Source: Tricholomella constricta
Taxonomy: Eukaryota; Basidiomycota; Agaricomycetes; Agaricales; Lyophyllaceae
DNA length: 64,000 bases
NCBI GenBank assembly: GCA_013368375.1
Contig: JAACJP010000010.1
Span: forward strand, 434,001 to 498,000
Reading direction: 5' to 3'
Shown here one piece after another: positions 39,663 to 51,320 of this stretch. Each line of letters begins with the position of its first letter. Within the stretch, counting starts at the first letter, position 1. The notes below the pieces were generated by a model that was not told the origin of the DNA, ran no database searches, and was given only the letters and a program-made list of their open reading frames with translations. The position numbers were made by a program, and so were the translations under genes.

Positions 39663-41180
39663 CGTGTGGGCCTGGCTAGAAGCGGTTTCGGCGTTCATGC
39701 AGTCATGTTTGGCAAGAGCGTTGAAGTAATACAACACGTTGCGACGCGTCGCGTGCCCAGAATGGGCCGCCTTGGGGGATGTGCCACAAGTCCATCCTGT
39801 GCCGGTCCTTTCTCATTAATATATTCATGATGATAGAATTATGGACCAAGTATCACAGGTGGCAAAGCAGCTTATTTTCAGATCTCCCTTCACTAGTACT
39901 ACGTGCTTCTCAGCTCTGTACTGTAGCTTTCCGGCGGTTAATTTTGAACTCACCATATCTATCCTTTGCTCGCTACATCTGCGAAGACAAAGGCAAAATA
40001 GATGTATAAATAGACCCATTACTTCCAGTTGACATGACTCGTAGAATAAGCCTAAACCTACCACTGGATGGGCTGGCCGTTGTCTTCTCCCGACAAATCA
40101 ATATTACGACTTGAGACCACGATAAACATCAACCATGCGGAATTCTGAGATTGTCCAATCGGTTGTATCGTCGTAGGTGAAGGCGGTGACGGCCTTCAAC
40201 TGCTCAGGGCCCGCCACGACAAGGTGGAATTTCCGGCGATGAACGTTTCAGGCATGCAGACTTTGGGCAGAGAGAGTCGGACTACAAGAATGCACCGCCC
40301 TTGACAGCTTGGAACGAGACCTGGGACGATCCGGGTAGGAATCTACGTTCGCTGAGGAGGTGAGTGGTTCAGGTCATTGTGCGCCTAAGTACCTGGTAAG
40401 GTAGAGGTAATTCATACTCATCCACTGTCAGGTGCCGTGACTGATGTGTGACTAGGGGCTTAGTTGAGGCACATGATCTTAGATCTAGCGCACGCTGATC
40501 ATTTGCGTCAAGGAGGACAGCATTTATCGAGTATTTAGACAAAGTTTCATTGAGCTACATGTGTAGTAGAGGCTGCTGAATGTAATTACTGAAAACTACC
40601 TAAAGCCCTGCTTTTAGGAGGTCTCCCATCGGCAGAACATTGATGCCACCGCAGCAGCTATCTCCCATTGAGGCCAAAGGAATATGCAACAAAGCACCTC
40701 AAGCGATCGTGTGGCCTCAGTATTGCTCAATAAACTTGATACCACAGTGGAAATTGGGCAAAAATATGGCCTCAAATTCTCGCACCGTGCGCGTAATCTC
40801 AAGCGCCTGGTCAATAGTGTCACGTGGCCGTAAACGCTGTTCGCACACGAAACTGCCTTGAAATTTATAACATACGTTCAACTTCACATGTCGACAAACG
40901 GAAACCGAGAAAAGTTCTGGATTCCGAAGTTAAAATATTTTGCGGTAACAGATTCATTAAATGGCTCTCTGGGCTTTTGTTATTTTATTATTTCTACAAT
41001 GTCACGCAAAATCACGCCACAGCCACAAGACATTGGATGGATATGAAATACCTCTACCTTAAGTATTCTCCCAAATTCTAGAAACTCCAATCATGTGACC
41101 AAATAATTTTGTGGCTAAATCCAAGCAAACGAGTTTTTCCGTTTCTCAAACTTTTTCTTGTTCACTCCTCTCTTACTGCA
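39663..41180. other. gene-free stretch of 1.5 kb
   Basis: This AT-richer region lies between the channel and HSP10 start codons. Small open frames at 39780-40010 and 40640-41080 show no motifs and no plausible splicing. No RNA gene or repeat was recognised. It must contain the promoters of both flanking, divergent genes. Confidence 0.5.
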
Positions 41181-41687
41181 ATGGTACGCGAACTTTCAAC
41201 TTGCCCGCCTCTGCGCTGACCTTTCGCGATACCCAGGCCGCCCAAGCAACCTTCAAGTCCATCAAGGCCCTCGTCCCCCTCCTTGACCGCGTTCTCGTCC
41301 AGCGCTTCAAGCCCGACACCGTACGTATTCGTGTCCCAGACCTTCGACTTTGACACTCATCGAGCTACCTTTTTGACTGTAGAAAACCGCCTCTGGCATC
41401 TTCCTGCCCACTTCTGCGACCACCAACCCCCTGCCAGAGGCAACTGTCATTGCCGTTGGCCCCGGCGCGCCCAACAAGGATGGCAAGGTTGTCCCTACTC
41501 AGGTGAAGGCCGGCGACCGCGTACTTTTGCCTGGATGGGGTGGAAACTCTATCAAGGTTGGAGAGGAGGTGTGTACACTTTGACAGTTGCATCTTAGTAC
41601 TGCAAAGCCTGACTGGAGGTTCCACACTCCTTGTAGGAATACTACCTGTTCAGGGACAACGAAATCCTTGCCAAGATCCAGGAGTAG
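41181..41687 (+). CDS. HSP10: mitochondrial 10-kDa chaperonin (Hsp10/GroES)
   Basis: Co-chaperonin capping Hsp60 in the mitochondrial matrix. Four exons: 41181-41183 (ATG only), 41237-41320, 41393-41568 and 41637-41687. The product begins MAAQATFKSIKALVPLLDRV, contains RFKPDTKTASGIFLPTSATT (mobile loop), ATVIAVGPGAPNKDGK, the GDRVLLPGWGGNSIKVGEEE core, and ends YYLFRDNEILAKIQE. About 104 residues, full length. The 53-nt first intron directly follows the ATG (GTACGC...CCCAG). Unspliced translation meets TGA at the twelfth codon of the intron. This start agrees with the usual short Ala/Ser-rich N-terminus of fungal Hsp10. Confidence 0.95.
41184..41236 (+). other. HSP10: intron directly after the HSP10 ATG
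   Basis: A 53-nt intron beginning GTACGC right after the start codon and ending CCCAG before GCC (Ala2). The in-frame TGA inside it excludes read-through translation. No other ATG would place a start in frame with the conserved SIKALVPLLDRV segment. Confidence 0.8.
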
Positions 41688-42576
41688 AGTCCTGCGTGCG
41701 TGCATGCATTTCTGCATCTGTGGCCGCCGGGAGGGTCTGTCGGGTTTTGCGTGGGACCGCCTCTCAGCTCCTCACCAAAAGGAACGGAATAGGAACTGAC
41801 CATTTCCCTGTCGCCCTGCCGTCGCCAAAGCTACTTACATCAACACTGCGTTCGTCCTTACACACTACACGTCGCGTTATTTACCATCGCTCCTCCACAT
41901 TGCATATTACACGTATTTTTCACTAGTTTATTAGGTCTAAAGTATCCCCAACGAACACCTCCACTCAGAGTCATCCGTTACGCGACACTGTTAAGCCCAT
42001 TGGGATCTCCCTGAGTTGTCTCGGCCTCGTTGCTTGAATGGTCCACATCACACGGTATGAAGAGATGGCCACGGGTTGAATTTGTTGCGTTGATGACTTG
42101 TTGGCACACATCGGCAAGGCCGAAACTTCGTTCGTACAAAACGGACTTCCGTCGCCACATCTAGGTAAGAGTGTTCCAGAGACGCACTTGCCGGTGCCCA
42201 AGTAGGCGTCGAAAAGCTGTTGATATCCTTCTGCGTCTGATATCCTACATACTCTGCCTGCAACTATCTTCGCGAGGCAGCCAATATAATTCGAGCGAGA
42301 ATGGCACCTTCGATACGAATTCGGGGGTGTAGACACGTAGACCATAAAATCACTCCCATCGCGATGAGTCGCGTCGTGTATAATTGATTGTGTAGATAAA
42401 ACACGACCTTCGGACAGAAAATCTAAAAAGACAAAGTTGAATTTGTTGTATTACATCCGTCCTAGCCTAGATTTGAAGCGCTTTCTTGAGTATAGTGTTG
42501 AAAGTTCTACAGCGCTGTTTTTGAATTGACTTTGCGTCCACGTTCCCGCCCGTTACATATATGACCCAGAATTTGT
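41688..42576. other. 3' intergenic region between convergent genes
   Basis: HSP10 and ETF-QO converge here. Three overlapping minus-strand open frames at 41971-42345 lack motifs and look like chance. The start of the stretch should be the HSP10 3' UTR. Nothing else was recognised. Confidence 0.5.
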
Positions 42577-44875
42577 TTATGTCAGACCTGTAGTGAGTGG
42601 GTGATGGCTGAGCCAGGGGCGGGAGGGGGGAGGAAAAAAAAGGAGACGCACTGTACTTGGGGCCACCGCCGCCCTCGGGCACTGTCCATGTGATATCCTG
42701 CGTCGGGACTTTGATGTCGCACAACTTGCAATGGATGCAGTTCTGGCGCGATGAAATGAGATTGCCTTACAACAGGGAAAGGAGAGACAGGGAGAAGGAA
42801 CGCACCTGAGAGTTGATCACGAGCTTCTTGCCGTCCCAGCCCTCCTCTGCCACAGCTTTGTCGCCCGGCTATACATGCACGAGGTCGAAGAGGGAAAAGA
42901 AACCATGAGTTCCACTCACGAGAGAGAAGGAAAGGAAAAGCACGCACCTCGGCCTCGACGTACTCGTACACGCCCGCGGGACACGCACGGCCCAGCAAGC
43001 CTGCGTATTCCCGAACATTAACCTCGACGTGCTTTCTGCGCCCCGCCTTGCGGTCGACGGTCTTCCCCTCTGTCGTAGCGAGCACGGCCCCCGTCTCCGC
43101 ACGCTCGATCTCGCCCGCTTCGGCCTCGCGAAGGAACTCGCGCGTCTCGACGACACGCAGGTGCACTGGCTGGTCCTCGGCGTGATTCGTTCCCGTTAGA
43201 GCGACGGAGGTCATGAGGTCTGTGGAGAGCGGCGCTTCGAAGGGCGGGTAGTCGATCGGTTTGTGCAAGAACGCAGATTGAGTGTGTGCCGCGTCGAGGG
43301 ATTTGCCGTCCTATTGGGAGTGTTGATATGAGTGTGTGGGGTTGAATAAAAAGCACACGCGCGGATGGACATACCTTGTATTTGGCGAGCTCGGCGGCGG
43401 GGGCGTGCTTAAATGTCCAGGGGACGCGCCCTTTGAGGAAAAGCGAGTCGACGCCCGAGTACGCGATGCCGCCCCACAGCCCGAGGCGTGTGTTGAACGA
43501 CGGGCGCAGGTTGCGCACCTCGTGCAGGTCCTTCCAGACCCACGACTCGCGCAGTGCGGTGTCGTAGCTTGACATGTCCGCGGCGGGTGAAGCGGATTCA
43601 GAGTCAGATTCGGCGGCCTCGGAGGAAGATTGTACGGCGGAGAAAGCGGCCTCGCCAGCCAGCATGCCGCTCTTCATGGCGTTATGGGTGCCTTTGATTT
43701 TGGCAACGTTGACGAAGCCGGCAGAGCAGCCGATAAGGGCGCCACCAGGGAAGTGAAGTTTGGGGACTGATTGCAAGCCGCCCTCGTTGATCACGCGAGC
43801 ACCATAGGAGAGACGCTCGGCACCTGCCAGAAGCTCGCGGTAGTACGGGTGATGCTTCATGCGCTGTGGAGGGTTTAGTAAATGAATTTAGAGAGAGTCA
43901 ATAAGGAGTTACCTGCAGCTCGCGGTATGGCGAGAGGTAGGGGTTCTGGTAGTCGAGGCCGATGACGAGGCCGAGAGAGACGAGTCCGTCGCCCATGTGG
44001 TAGACCCAGCCGCCGCCGTAGGTCTTAGTGTCAAGAGGCCAGCCCATGGTGTGGACGACCTTGCCGGGCTGGTACTGGGCGGGGTCGACGCGCCAGACCT
44101 CCTTTACGCCGATGCCGTAGGTCTGGGGCTGTGACTCTTTACGGAGCTGGTATTTTTGGATCGCGAGCTTGGAGAGGGAACCGTGAGCGCCTTCGGCCAG
44201 TAGAGTGACTTTGGCGTTGAAGGCCATGCCAGGTTCGAAGGAGGACTTGGTGGTATAGTTCTTTGTGAGGCCCACCTCATTCGTGATGACACCGCGCACG
44301 CTCTGGGCGGGGTTACCCCAGGGATCGTTGGAATCGGTAGTTTCAGAAAGGAGAAGCTGGGCGGCAGCAAAACCGGGGTAGATCTCAACGCCGTACTCGT
44401 TCTCAGCGACGGCGGCAAGCCATCGGGTAAAGTTAGAGAGAGAGACAATGTAGTTGCCATCATTGGACATCTGGGGTGGATGAGGCATGGGGAGAGAGTG
44501 CTTGGAGGTCAACCAGCGCATAGTAGAGGAGGTGGCGGGCTGGGTGAGCGGGTGGTCCGGAAGCTGCTGCCAATCGGGAAGGAGCTCGTTGAGAGCGCGG
44601 GGCTCTATGACTGCACCCGAGAGGATGTGAGCACCGGCTTCGGCGCCTTTTTCGAGGACGACGACACGGACTTCATTTCCCTGCTCGCGTTCGAGCTGTT
44701 TTATGCGGATCGCGGCACTGAGACCAGCGGGACCACCGCCGACGATGCAGACGTCGACATCATCCTCTGCACGATCGACGTCCTTTGGGTTGAATAGAGC
44801 GGACGCGCGGGGGGCAGAAGAGTGGAGGGAGCGGGCAAGGCGAGTTACGGCGCGGGAGGTGAGTGGCCGGAGCAT
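42577..44875 (-). CDS. electron transfer flavoprotein-ubiquinone oxidoreductase, mitochondrial
   Basis: Inner-membrane flavo-iron-sulfur enzyme passing electrons from ETF (fatty-acid and amino-acid oxidation) to ubiquinone. The presequence [20 protein letters not shown] precedes the FAD Rossmann motif [20 protein letters not shown]. Next come [52 protein letters not shown], the quinone-side segment [17 protein letters not shown] and [13 protein letters not shown], and the C-terminal 4Fe-4S domain with [11 protein letters not shown] and [18 protein letters not shown]. The last splice (intron about 42588-42650) gives the family ending GGGPKYSLT; without it the frame runs on into non-conserved sequence. 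Five exons or so, the first about 970 nt. The cluster cysteines look complete. It shares a 47-bp divergent promoter with the UBX gene. Confidence 0.95.
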
Positions 44876-44922
44876 AGGGAATGGTGAGAAAAAAGGAAAT
44901 TGCGGGTTTATATCTGGCTACG
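44876..44922. promoter_or_regulatory. 47-bp divergent intergenic region
   Basis: The ETF-QO ATG (44875, minus) and the UBX-protein ATG (44923, plus) are only 47 bp apart. Transcription starts may lie inside the opposite gene. A further ATG at 44881 in the UBX frame, followed by GTGAGA, is an alternative upstream start. Confidence 0.5.
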
Positions 44923-46772
44923 ATGAGCCACCTCGACGCCGGGCAGCGACAAGCGTTAGCTCAACTGCAGGCGGTAATTGACGGAGCTGACGACGATGTG
45001 GCAATCGGCGTGCTGGAAAGTGTGGGCTGGGATGTCGAGGTCAGTTTCGGGAATCCAAGTGGAGGCACGGTGGTTGACGTCGTTGACAGCGGGCCGCAGA
45101 CCTCGTGTTCAACACCGAACCTCGCATGCAACCATTCACCATCGACGAGTCTGAGCTTGTGCCGCGGCCGCGGTACACCGCCGTCTACACCGGCGTCTAC
45201 AACCTCGCACGCGCCGTCTTTGCCTTTCCCCTCCACATCCTCTCCAACATCTTCCGTTTCATCTTTGGCGTCCTTCGCATTCCCATCCCCCAGCTTCGCT
45301 TCTCCACCCTCTCATTCTACCGTCCCCTTCCCCGTCGCCCTTCACACACGTCCCGCAGTGCTCCCGACCGCTGGGTCCGTGAACTCGAAGAGGAGACCGG
45401 TGCCGTCTCCATTGGTACTGCCAGGGCTGACGCATCCGCCTCCACCACTGCAACTGACTCTGCCGGCCCCTCCACCTTGACTACCCGCCCCAGGGCCTAT
45501 GACGACTCCACCAAGATCCTCCCTGACTTTACTCTTGGCTCTTATGACGACGCACTCCGTATATGCCAACGTGATGCCAGGATTGGCTGCATTGTCCTCG
45601 TCAGCGAGGAGCACGATGATGTCGCTGACTTTAAGAGGTGTGTGCGGTACAATATTCAATCTTATTACACAGCCTAAACATCACCAGGTCTACCCTCACC
45701 GACCCCGAATTCGTCAAGCTCCTTCACGAAAACAACGTCGTCGTCTGGGGCGGCGATGTCCGCGACCGCGAGGCTTGGACTGGTAAGTCTATCCCAATTG
45801 TCTCATAATCGCCGCTGATATCCCCGCACAGCCTCCGAGAAGCTTCAAGCGACCACCTACCCCTTCGTCGCGTTCCTCGCCCTCCAACCCCGCCGCAGTC
45901 CCGCCTCTGCGTCTTCCACCCGCTCGAGCTCCAGTACTCCCGCCCCCACCCTCACCGTCCTCTCACGCCACCAGGGTACGAGCACCGCGGGCGGCCCAAC
46001 GTCCGCTCATACCCTTACCGCACACATGACGACGCAGCTCCTGCCGCGCGTGACGCCATTCCTACAGCGCATCCACCTGACCCAGCGCGAGCGCGAACGC
46101 GACCGCCGCCTTAGGGAGGAACAGGATGCTGCCTTCAGAGAGACGGCGCGCCGTGATCGAGAGAGGATTGAAGGCAAGATAGAAGAGGAGCGCAGGGAGA
46201 GGGAGAGGCTGAGGCTGGAGAAAGAGGAGGAAGTGCGGAGGAGGGAGAGGGAAGAGGAGAGGAGGAGAGAAAGGGAGAGGCGGATGGCGTGGAGGAGATG
46301 GGGGAGGCGTGTGCAGACGCAATGGAAGGAGCCCCAGTCCGGGATGAGGGTCGCGGTGAGGCTGCCGAGTGGGGGACGCGTGATTAGGATATTCGAGGGC
46401 GAGCAAACCGTGACAGCGCTTTATGCATTTGTGGACGCACAGCTGGTACCGCAGGCGTTGGATCTTCAAGAGGATCCGGTGACGTCGCCCGAGGGAGATG
46501 CCTGGAACGCGGTGGATTTAGAAAAGGTGTTTGAGGGTCAGATTGCAAAGGCTGAGGGGCCGAAGGAGTGGTGGGGCTTCCAGTTGGCGTCTGCGTACCC
46601 CAGGAAGGAGATTCCTTGGCAGCGCGATGTGCGCCTGGCAGAGGTGGAGCCGTTGAGAGGAGGCGGCCAGGTCGTGGTCGAGATGGTTGGAAATGGAAGG
46701 GAGGGTAATGGACGACCCAGCGCCGGGGACAATGATGATGAGTATGACACGGAGGAGAGTGAAGAGGAGTAA
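44923..46772 (+). CDS. FAF2/UBXD8-like UBX-domain protein
   Basis: ER or lipid-droplet-anchored Cdc48/p97 adaptor used in ER-associated degradation. The N-terminal UBA-like domain (MSHLDAGQRQALAQLQAVID, ADDDVAIGVLESVGWDVE, then RAADLVFN across an intron) is followed by a hydrophobic hairpin (YNLARAVFAFPLHILSNIFR, FIFGVLRIP). Next comes the UAS thioredoxin-like domain (DFTLGSYDDALRICQRDARI, GCIVLVSEEHDDV, TLTDPEFVKLLHENNVVVWG). A long Arg/Glu coiled coil lies near 46080-46290. The C-terminal UBX domain (GMRVAVRLPSGGRVIRIF, TVTALYAFVDAQL, WWGFQLASAYPRKEIPW) precedes an acidic tail (DDEYDTEESEEE). Domain order equals that of human FAF2 and yeast Ubx2-like proteins. Four exons. Confidence 0.9.
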
Positions 46773-46989
46773 ATATTTATTGCACACATATATCCTCGTA
46801 CTGGAATGCTCCAGGTTTTATATACATAGACATCTGTCGGGAATATCTATCGTCGTCCTGCGTACTTGATGGCGCAAACAAGCCAAACATGGTGGTAGCC
46901 GAAGCGGTTTTTGTACACAACTCCCGACCAAGGTTAGTTGCACGTTCATTCCATGTCTTCGCGGCTAGTAGTGAATTTTGATATAGGTC

Positions 46990-48478
46990 ATGCAGCGATG
47001 GCCCTTCTGCTTCGCGCGTATCCGTGCCCCACATAACATAAGGACATTCAGCGCTCCCGCGACACGTCCGGACCCCTTCTCACTCCTCGCCCCCCAACTT
47101 GGAGAGCTGCGCCAGTCTCTCCTCTCTCTCCTACAATCCGGCCATCCCCGCCTCAGTGAGATCACACGCTATTACTTCCTCCACCCGTCCAAACAGATCC
47201 GCCCTATAATAATCCTCCTTTTCGCCCGCGCAACGAATGGCCTGGGCCGCCAGTGGGACCAGAAGCTATGGGAGGCACAGCGAGAGGGCGCTGGCGGACG
47301 CGCCGAGGAGCTCGATTGGCCCCTCACCAGGCCCGATGTCCTCAACGACTGGAATCCCAGTATGCCCACTAATACTGCCCCCTTCAACACCGCCTTTACC
47401 CTCCGGCCACTAACTCCTCACCGCCCACCCGTACCCAAACGCCCCCCAACGCAAAATACAACTTCTTCGCCCGCGCTGTACTCTCCTACATACATCCTCC
47501 CGACGCAGACACGGTTAGCACAAATCGTGGAGATGATGCACACGGCCTCGCTGCTGCATGACGACGTCATAGACGAGTCCGCCCTACGGAGAGGCTCGCC
47601 TAGTGCACCTGCCGCCTTTGGGAACAAGCTTTCGATCCTCGGCGGGAACTTTGTCCTTGGTAGAGCCTCTGGCGCCTTGTCGCGTCTTGGCGACCCGGAG
47701 GTCACAGACCTCATCGCAAGTGTCCTTTCAAATCTCGTTGAAGGCGAAATCTTGCAAACAAAAGCCGTGGAAACGAGTGTGGAGAAGGAGACGGACGTGG
47801 AAGGAGACCACAAGGTGCACGTAACACGGATACAGGACGCATGGAATATATACCTCCAGAAAACATACCTCAAGACCGCGAGCCTCATGGCGAAGGGCGC
47901 GCGTGCGGCGGTCACGCTTGGGGGATGTAAAGAGGGCGATATCTGGCGCGAGATTGCGTATGCTTATGGGAGGAACCTGGGGATTGCCTTCCAGGTACAC
48001 TCGCCTTGTCCCGCTCTTGCTTCTTCGTAGGATTTGGACTTATTTTATGGCTGACAGCTCGTGGACGATATCTTGGATTACGACTCTGCATCGGCTACAC
48101 TCGGGAAGCCTGGCGGTGCGGATCTGCAACTGGGACTCACGACAGGGCCGGCGCTGTACGCGTGGGAGGAGCATCCAGACATGGGCGCGCTCATAAGACG
48201 CAAATACGAGGGCCCCGGAGATGTGGAGAAGGTGGGTTACTGGATTTCTTTCAATTTTTCTCCTTTGCCTTTTCTCTTATCCTACGCACGGGCTTGAATA
48301 ACGCGTAAATCCGCAGGCCCGGGACTTCGTCGCGCGCTCCTCAGCGCTTCAGCGGACGCGGGAGCTCGCGCAGAAGTACGCGGACAAGGCGAAGGAGGTT
48401 CTTCAACAGCTTCCTGAGAGCGAGGCGAAGAGCGCGTTGGAGGTGCTGGCTGAGAGGGTCATTCGCCGAAAATCGTGA
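46990..48478 (+). CDS. COQ1: mitochondrial trans-polyprenyl diphosphate synthase (ubiquinone side chain)
   Basis: Makes the long isoprenoid tail of ubiquinone in mitochondria. Basic presequence MQRWPFCFARIRAPHNIRTF; then SEITRYYFLHPSKQIRPIII with the conserved KQIRP substrate segment. A fungal proline-rich spacer (about 47340-47470) precedes the first Asp-rich motif LLHDDVIDESALRRG near 47560 and GNKLSILGGNFVLGRAS. The second Asp-rich motif LVDDILDYD lies just after an intron near 48060. The end is VLAERVIRRKS. Three or four exons; the first is about 1 kb. Chain length (C45-C50) cannot be read from the sequence with certainty. The neighbour ETF-QO uses the ubiquinone product. Confidence 0.93.
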
Positions 48479-48819
48479 TTGCGGGTCTGCGGCTTGGCGA
48501 GCATACACATATTTTACAAATCTATAAATTCGTCCTGGGAAGTATGGTGTAACAACGGAGATTAAAGGAGCTCTGAGTATAACACTTCTCCCAGCCTGTT
48601 GGCATAGAATATAGATAAACCTGCTAGGATTGGTCCGGAATCGTTCGAGCGTGACCTTCAGGCGTCACGCGGTTCCATCTGTGTGACTAGGATTCTTTCA
48701 TCGCTGTCTCATCCTTCGTTTTCTCTCTCTTCATTTTTATCTTTATCCACTCTTTTCTTTATTCATACCCTTTTTATCAAAATCCAAAACAATAGCATTA
48801 CTTGCTCGGTGTCGGATTA
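48479..48819 (+). promoter_or_regulatory. COQ1 3' region and BRF1 upstream region
   Basis: About 340 bp. The part at 48690-48790 is strongly pyrimidine-rich (TTTTCTCTCTCTTC and similar), typical of the coding-strand leader just before fungal transcription starts. No coding sequence was seen. Confidence 0.5.
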
Positions 48820-51320
48820 ATGGTACGTGCATCCTGACTATTTCCCTTATCTAATCTCATGCCCTCCTGTTTGTTGTGCGGAATTAAGCCTGTGTGTAAC
48901 GATTGCGGGGGCACCGTGATCGAATATGATACCGCTGCTGGGAATGGCTTTTGTGTCAAGTGTGGAACGGTCGTGGAGGAGGGCGCGATTGTGAGCGAGG
49001 TTGCTTTTGGGGAGACCGCGAATGGAGCTGCTATGGTACAAGGGTCCTTTGTCGGGCAAGGAGCTAGTGAGTGCTGCTATCCATTGTGCCGTCTTTCTTT
49101 GACTAATTCGAATGATTGTAGCCCATGCCAGGATGTCGGGACCGTATGGAAATCGGGGCAATAGTGAATCTCGTGAACAGACAATAGCAAATGGTGTGTG
49201 CTGGTGTATTCAATGCTGCGTCCAGAAACTCATTGCGCCCACCAGCAAGTAAGAAAATTCAGAGCATAGCTAATGTGCTGCGGCTTTCCGATATCGTTTG
49301 CTTGGCTGCTACCAGGATGTACACCCTGGCCGTAGAACACAAGTTCACCAAAGGCCGCAAAAGCTTGAATGTCGTAGCTGTGTGTCTATACGTCGCATGC
49401 CGACAGAAAGAAACGAGGAATTACATGCTGATCGATTTCTCGGACCTCCTTCAGGTATTTTACATTGTGTCTGATCATCACCTCTGCACGCGTTCATGTC
49501 TCTCACACAGGTCAATGTCTTTGAACTGGGCCATACATATCTGCAGCTAGTACAAACCCTTAACCTTCGGCTGCCCTTGGTCGACCCCTCGCATTACATC
49601 TCGCGTTTCGCGGCTCTGCTTGAGTTCGGGGATGAAACCCACAAGGTGGCGACGGATGCTGTACGCCTAGTGCAGCGCTTTGATCGCGACTGGATGACGC
49701 GTGGACGACGCCCGGCCGGGATCTGCGGGGCTGCTCTGCTCTTGGCTGCCCGCATGAACAATTTTCGGAGATCAGTGGAGGAGATTGTGCAGGTCGTGAA
49801 GATCGCCGATACGACACTGAAGAAGCGACTCGACGAATTTAAAAATACGCCGAGCGGAAACTTGACATTGGCTGATTTTAGGAACGTGTGGCTGGAGGAG
49901 GAGATGGATCCCCCGGCGTTTACCAAGGGGAAGGAGAAGGAGGAGGCAGAGAGGGCAGCAACAGAGGAGGCTGCTCAGCTCAATGGAGATGATGACATGG
50001 TGAGCGCCAAGGGGAGGGGAAAGAAGAAACTTTTGAAAAAGAAGAGAAAACGGAAGAGAGGAGAAGATACCGAAGAGGAGGAAGGGGAGAATCTTGAGAA
50101 TGATGCTCCGCTTCCAACTGGCCCCTCGGCAATAGACCCTTCGTTGCTCAATCAGGGTATTCTTGAGGGCACGATTGAACCTGTTCCGCTTTTCATGCCT
50201 GACCACGATATGGACGACTCTAACTTTAACATTGACCCGGCACTTCTTGGACCATCTTCTGTGCAATCGACAATACAACCTTTCCAATCACTGCCTCAAT
50301 CCAAACCTTCTTCAGAGTTCCAGTCCCCACCTACCTCGCAATTGGACGGTCCCTCGTCGTCTTCCACAATTGTGGCTCCCGCGTCTTCAGAGGTCGACGA
50401 AACTGTATCGACAGTACTTGCAGAGGAAGTTTCTACTTTTTTGCAGAATACGCAGGGCGTGATGCTAAGCGAAGCTCTCGATGAGGCAGAAGAACGACGG
50501 CTTGCTCAGATCACTGTGGAAGACGAATTGCTGGGGCTTGATGAGGAGGAGTTGGACCGATTCCTGCTCTCAGAAGAGGAGGTCAAGATCAAAGAACGCG
50601 TCTGGGTTGAGCTGAACAAGGACTACCTGGAAGCTATTGCAGGTAAGCACAAGGCTATTTTTTTTTTTTGTACATCATTATATGGAAGGCAATTTTGCGC
50701 GTTCACGATGTTCGCGTTGCTGAATGGTTCTTTTTTAGCGAAAGGCGAGCAGCAAGATTCTGGTTCGACGACCAAGAGCAGGAAGGTTCGTCTCTCGCTT
50801 CTGGCAAAATTTTGTTTTCAATGTCTTACTGTTTATCCGGTTTGTTCATGTTTTGAACATACATTGTCAATAGCGGCGGAAGACGAACAACAAGCCACGC
50901 GACGCGTCAACGCCACATGGGAACACAGCCGCGGAATCGGTGCGCAATATGCTTAAGAAGAATCCGAAGTACAGCAAACGTATCAACTACGACGCGCTGA
51001 AGGATCTGTTCGTCGAGGGCGGAGGACCACCTTCGCTCGCAGCGAACATGGGCCTGAGCGATGACAAGGACGATGCGGAGCTGTACACCATAAGTGACGA
51101 CAAGGATGATGACGGGACAATGGGTATGGTGATAATTGAGGAGGAACCTGGGTCTGTTGCCGTGACGGCTGCTCATGCGCAATCATCAAGAAAGGGCCCA
51201 CCGATACCGGGCGAGGACGCGACTGGAGAGGATGGAGATGCTGACGCTGATGCTGACGAGGGCAGTGATTATGGAGGTCCTGAAGGGGGCTGGGAGGACT
51301 TGTATGAGCAAGAGATCTGA
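48820..51320 (+). CDS. BRF1: TFIIIB subunit Brf1 (RNA polymerase III initiation)
   Basis: TFIIB-related factor that brings RNA polymerase III to tRNA and 5S genes. The zinc ribbon MPVCNDCGGTVIEYDTAAGN, FCVKCGTVVEEGAIVSEVAF is followed by THARMSGPYGNRG. The first cyclin repeat contains KKIQSIANVLRLSD, AVCLYVACRQKETRNYMLID and FSDLLQVNVFELGHTYLQLV; the second contains RFAALLEFGDETHKVATDA and RPAGICGAALLLAARMNNFR. A Lys/Arg-Glu-rich linker (50010-50090) leads to the TBP-binding Brf1 homology region (LLGLDEEELDRFLLSEEEVK, KERVWVELNKDYLEAIA) and KRINYDALKDLF. The tail is acidic. ATG at 48820-48822 is followed at once by a 66-nt intron; the splice gives MPVCNDCGG. An alternative unspliced start at 48859 (MPSCLLCGIKPVCNDCGG) cannot be excluded. 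About seven exons, about 690 residues. Confidence 0.93.
48823..48888 (+). other. BRF1: intron directly after the BRF1 ATG
   Basis: A 66-nt intron with perfect donor GTACGT after the ATG and acceptor TTAAG before CCT (Pro2). Read-through meets TGA at the fifth codon. An ATG inside the intron at 48859 is in frame with the zinc ribbon and could serve as the start in unspliced RNA, adding an extra CxxC. Confidence 0.6.

Noticed and set aside
40640..41081. Plus-strand open frames upstream of HSP10
   Set aside because: No motif or splice structure; probably promoter sequence.
41971..42345. 124-codon minus-strand open frame between HSP10 and ETF-QO
   Set aside because: Three frames are open in the same place, with no similarity or introns; more likely 3' UTR of the convergent genes.
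42467..42650. Long C-terminal extension of ETF-QO reading through to 42467
   Set aside because: Splicing at the donor after PKY gives the expected ending KYSLT; the extension is intron and 3' UTR.
44881..44922. Another start-codon intron for the UBX gene (ATG|GTGAGA at 44881)
   Set aside because: The in-frame ATG at 44923 already gives the typical UBA N-terminus MSHLDAGQRQALAQLQ; no convincing acceptor requires the upstream model.
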